Assembly (NCBI GenBank): GCA_023461275.1 | Contig: JAEYMI010000020.1 | Location: 121,018 to 185,017, forward strand | Direction: 5' to 3' | Length of the DNA stretch: 64,000 nucleotides | DNA from: Actinomycetes bacterium | Lineage (GTDB): Bacteria > Actinomycetota > Actinomycetes > Mycobacteriales > Mycobacteriaceae | In this document: positions 62,395 through 64,000 of the stretch, one piece after another | Layout: the number at the start of each line of letters is the position of its first letter | Numbering within the stretch: position 1 is the stretch's first letter | Notes under the pieces: generated by a model | What the model saw: only the letters and a program-made list of their open reading frames with translations | Told to the model about the DNA's origin: nothing | Databases searched by the model: none | Made by a program: the position numbers and the translations under genes

Positions 62395-63144
62395 ATGACC
62401 AACCGGCCACCCGACGACCCGAACGATCCCCGACGCGACCACCCGGAGACACGGGCGTTCGAGGCCGGCGAACCGACCGAGGCATATTCCGCCGGGGACC
62501 CGTACGGCTACGGCGACGATGAGACCGAACGGTACGGGCGCGAGCAGTACGGGCCTGGGCAATACGGCGCAGGGCAGTACGGCGCAGGGCAGTACGGGAC
62601 CGGTCGCTACGAATCTGATCAGTACGAGGGAGGGACCGAAGCGGTGGGATCGGGCGGTAACGGTGGCTCGGGCAAACGAACCGTGGCGCTGGCCGCGTCG
62701 ATCTTCGCGATCCTGGTCGCCATCGTCGTGGTCCTGGCGCTGATCATGCGATCGGGCAACGACGAAGGTGGGTCGGCTGCGCAACCGTCGACGACGACGT
62801 CGACCACCACCGAGTCGACGACGACCACCACCTCGACGACCACCACCGAAGAGACCACCGAGGAGACCACCACCGAGACCGCGCCGTCGGGGTCGGTCAC
62901 CTATCAGCTGACCGGCGGTGGCGACGTGGTGGCGCTGCGGTATCGCGCCGGGGCGGCGTACACGGTGGTCGCGGCCGCCGGCGCGCCGTGGACGCAGGCG
63001 ACCTCGGTGACCGACGGCAGCGCCGAACTCACCGCGATCGTCATCCGCGGTCCGGTGACCTGCACGATCCTGCACGGCGACAAGCTGCTCTCGTCGTCGA
63101 CGAGCAACGGTGGCCCGCTGGCCTGCTCGGCGCAGGTGCCGTAA
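62395..63144 (+). CDS. Membrane-anchored protein with Thr-rich stalk and MmpS-like domain
   Basis: A 249-residue protein. The cytoplasmic N-terminus holds five QYG-type repeats (GQYGA, tandem 15-base units at about 62540-62605). A single membrane helix (VALAASIFAILVAIVVVLAL, residues about 96-115) leads to a stalk of Thr/Ser/Glu that may be glycosylated. The C-terminal domain (VTYQLTGGGDVVALRY, GAPWTQATSV, C-T-I-L-H and a final C) resembles the MmpS fold of mycobacterial RND accessory proteins, with two cysteines that could pair. It may partner the neighbouring ABC exporter or an MmpL protein. Confidence 0.6.
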   Translation: MTNRPPDDPNDPRRDHPETRAFEAGEPTEAYSAGDPYGYGDDETERYGREQYGPGQYGAGQYGAGQYGTGRYESDQYEGGTEAVGSGGNGGSGKRTVALAASIFAILVAIVVVLALIMRSGNDEGGSAAQPSTTTSTTTESTTTTTSTTTTEETTEETTTETAPSGSVTYQLTGGGDVVALRYRAGAAYTVVAAAGAPWTQATSVTDGSAELTAIVIRGPVTCTILHGDKLLSSSTSNGGPLACSAQVP

Positions 63145-63152
63145 GGCTTTTG

Positions 63153-63224
63153 GGTTCGTCCGCGTCGAACTCGATCGTCCGGCACCTGCAGGACGCGGAC
63201 GATCGGACTCGACGCGGACGAACC
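63153..63224. repeat. Intergenic palindromic repeat (copy 2)
   Basis: A 29-base arm (63153-63181, starting GGTTCGTCCGCGTCG) pairs with 63196-63224 at 27 of 29 positions around a 14-base loop. It lies between the converging MmpS-like and acetyltransferase genes and can form a very stable hairpin, so it may terminate both transcripts. It is the best-preserved member of the family. Confidence 0.8.
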
Positions 63225-63273
63225 TGTCCGGTAGGCGTACCCAACGTTCGCTCGGTGCCAGTGTTGCGCGCGG

Positions 63274-63789
63274 TCAGATGTCGCCGAACGCCGCCGCGTA
63301 GGTGATCGTGCCCGGCGGGATCTGACGATCGGCGAGCGCGAGCACCATCAGGGCGTCCTCGGGCACGTCGATGTTCATGCGCACCCCGTACTCGGACGCG
63401 CGGACGAAACCGAATCGCGGGTAGTACGTCGGATGGCCGAGGACGGTCACGTACTGCTCGCCTGCCCGGCGCGCGGCCTCCAAGACCGCTTGCGTAGCTG
63501 CGGAACCCGCACCGGTTCGCTGATGCTCGGGCAGTACCGCGCACGGAGCCAGGCACAGGGCCGGGGTCTCGCCGATATGGCATCGGGTCAACAGGGCGTA
63601 GCCGACGACGGTGTCGTTGTCGTCGACGCTGACCATCGAGTAGTCGCCGATCCAGGCCGGATCGCGGCGCAGAGCGTCGACGAGGTCGGCTTCCTCCGCG
63701 GTCTCGAAGGCGGCGAGGTTGACTGCCCGGACTGCGGCGACGTCGGCCGGGGTTTCGGTGCGGGTGGTCCAGCGAACGGTGTCGGCCAT
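63274..63789 (-). CDS. GNAT-family N-acetyltransferase
   Basis: A 171-residue acetyltransferase. The acetyl-CoA site is CLAPCAVLPEHQRTGAGSAATQAVLEAARR (the QRTGAGS loop replaces the usual R/QxxGxG/A), and VLGHPTYYPRFGFVRASEYG is the YhbS-like C-terminal signature. It acetylates an unknown small molecule or protein amine. It converges with the MmpS-like gene across the hairpin repeat. Confidence 0.8.
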   Translation of the reverse strand: MADTVRWTTRTETPADVAAVRAVNLAAFETAEEADLVDALRRDPAWIGDYSMVSVDDNDTVVGYALLTRCHIGETPALCLAPCAVLPEHQRTGAGSAATQAVLEAARRAGEQYVTVLGHPTYYPRFGFVRASEYGVRMNIDVPEDALMVLALADRQIPPGTITYAAAFGDI

Positions 63790-63838
63790 GGGTGCCAGTG
63801 TGACCGCGGTTCAGCTCGACGAGCATTCCGCCCCCTGG

Positions 63839-63880
63839 GGTTCTTCCGCGTCGAACTCGATCCTCCGGCACCAGCACGGA
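63839..63880. repeat. Intergenic palindromic repeat (copy 3, truncated)
   Basis: GGTTCTTCCGCGTCGAACTC (63839-63858) and the following bases match the left arm of copy 2 and part of its loop. The right arm is missing; instead the sequence runs directly into the transposase-like segment at 63886. This looks like an insertion into the repeat. Confidence 0.55.
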
Positions 63881-63885
63881 ATTAG

Positions 63886-64000
63886 TCAACCTGTCTGAGA
63901 CAGGTTGGTTACTGGGGTTTTCTTGGTGGTCTTGTGGTTGATGCCGACGATCGCGGGAACGATCGGGGCCTGGGGGCGTCGATGCCGGTAGCGTTCGGGG
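63886..64000 (-). CDS. Probable C-terminal end of a transposase (continues beyond window)
   Basis: The minus strand is open from base 64000 to a TGA at 63886-63888 and reads ERYRHRRPQAPIVPAIVG and INHKTTKKTPVTNLSQTG, a basic C-terminus that looks like those of integrase-type transposases. A palindrome CAACCTGTCTGAGACAGGTTG (63887-63907) overlaps the stop and could be a terminal repeat or terminator. The family cannot be named from 37 codons. Confidence 0.35.
   Translation of the reverse strand, partial: PERYRHRRPQAPIVPAIVGINHKTTKKTPVTNLSQTG

Noticed and set aside
1..64000. tRNA or rRNA genes
   Set aside because: No cloverleaf-like segment with TTCGA-type T-loop context or rRNA sequence was found on either strand by eye; a tRNAscan run would be needed to exclude one fully.

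Overview
The window looks like chromosomal DNA of a mycolic-acid-containing actinobacterium (Mycobacteriales). Gordonia or a close relative is my best guess, but this is inference. The base composition is GC-rich with many GTG starts. The block from 47286 to 57791 (mmpL3 - NYN-domain gene - trmB - paired GTPase-like genes - DUF6802 gene - GTP-type pckG) follows the order I recall around mmpL3 of Mycobacterium tuberculosis (Rv0206c to Rv0211). Other pieces also have mycobacterial counterparts: a Zmp1-like M13 peptidase, an R2lox oxidase, an AI-2E transporter and an NDMA-type alcohol dehydrogenase.

Layout. 1-9424: the 3' part of a ModC-like ABC ATPase; a small acyl-CoA ligase/cyclase operon controlled by an unusual XRE-TetR fusion regulator, with a second paralogous ligase divergent from the regulator; an R2lox-type oxidase; and an MmpL-type RND transporter. 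9619-28389: a polymorphic-toxin island. An SseB-like protein and an alpha-helical partner precede a 2062-residue Rhs protein with a WXG-like N-terminus and a swappable C-terminal toxin tip. Next come its putative immunity gene, an orphan Rhs/toxin cassette with a frameshifted tip, and about 16 further small genes or gene remnants, mostly overlapping and visibly richer in A/T. These are best read as an array of orphan immunity genes (MafI-like, SMI1/KNR4-like and several unknown families that recur). The island's right edge is marked by a 96-bp duplication of the 3' end of the neighbouring dioxygenase gene.

28424-47329: ordinary chromosome. It holds a PhyH-type dioxygenase, a GH92 mannosidase-like protein, an NDMA-dependent alcohol dehydrogenase, a potassium channel with an M13 peptidase, a flavin disulfide reductase, a PBP-like protein that has lost its catalytic serine motif, DUF3054 and LPG-synthase-TM-like membrane proteins, an AI-2E transporter, a MacS/MacR-type two-component system and a DUF2339 membrane protein. 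47286-64000: the mmpL3-to-pckG core, a secreted phytase-like esterase, a MacB/LolD-type ABC exporter, an MmpS-like membrane protein, a GNAT acetyltransferase and, at the edge, what looks like the end of a transposase gene.

How it fits together. The island most likely encodes contact-dependent or secreted antagonism, with a type VII (ESX-like) export route suggested by the WXG motif but no secretion machinery in this window. The chromosome around it is dominated by cell-envelope functions (MmpL3 trehalose monomycolate export, RND/MmpL and MmpS proteins, M13 peptidase, PBP-like protein, ABC exporter). No tRNA, rRNA or CRISPR array was recognised. Intergenic palindromic elements of one family occur at 45157-45226 and 63153-63224, with a truncated copy at 63839.
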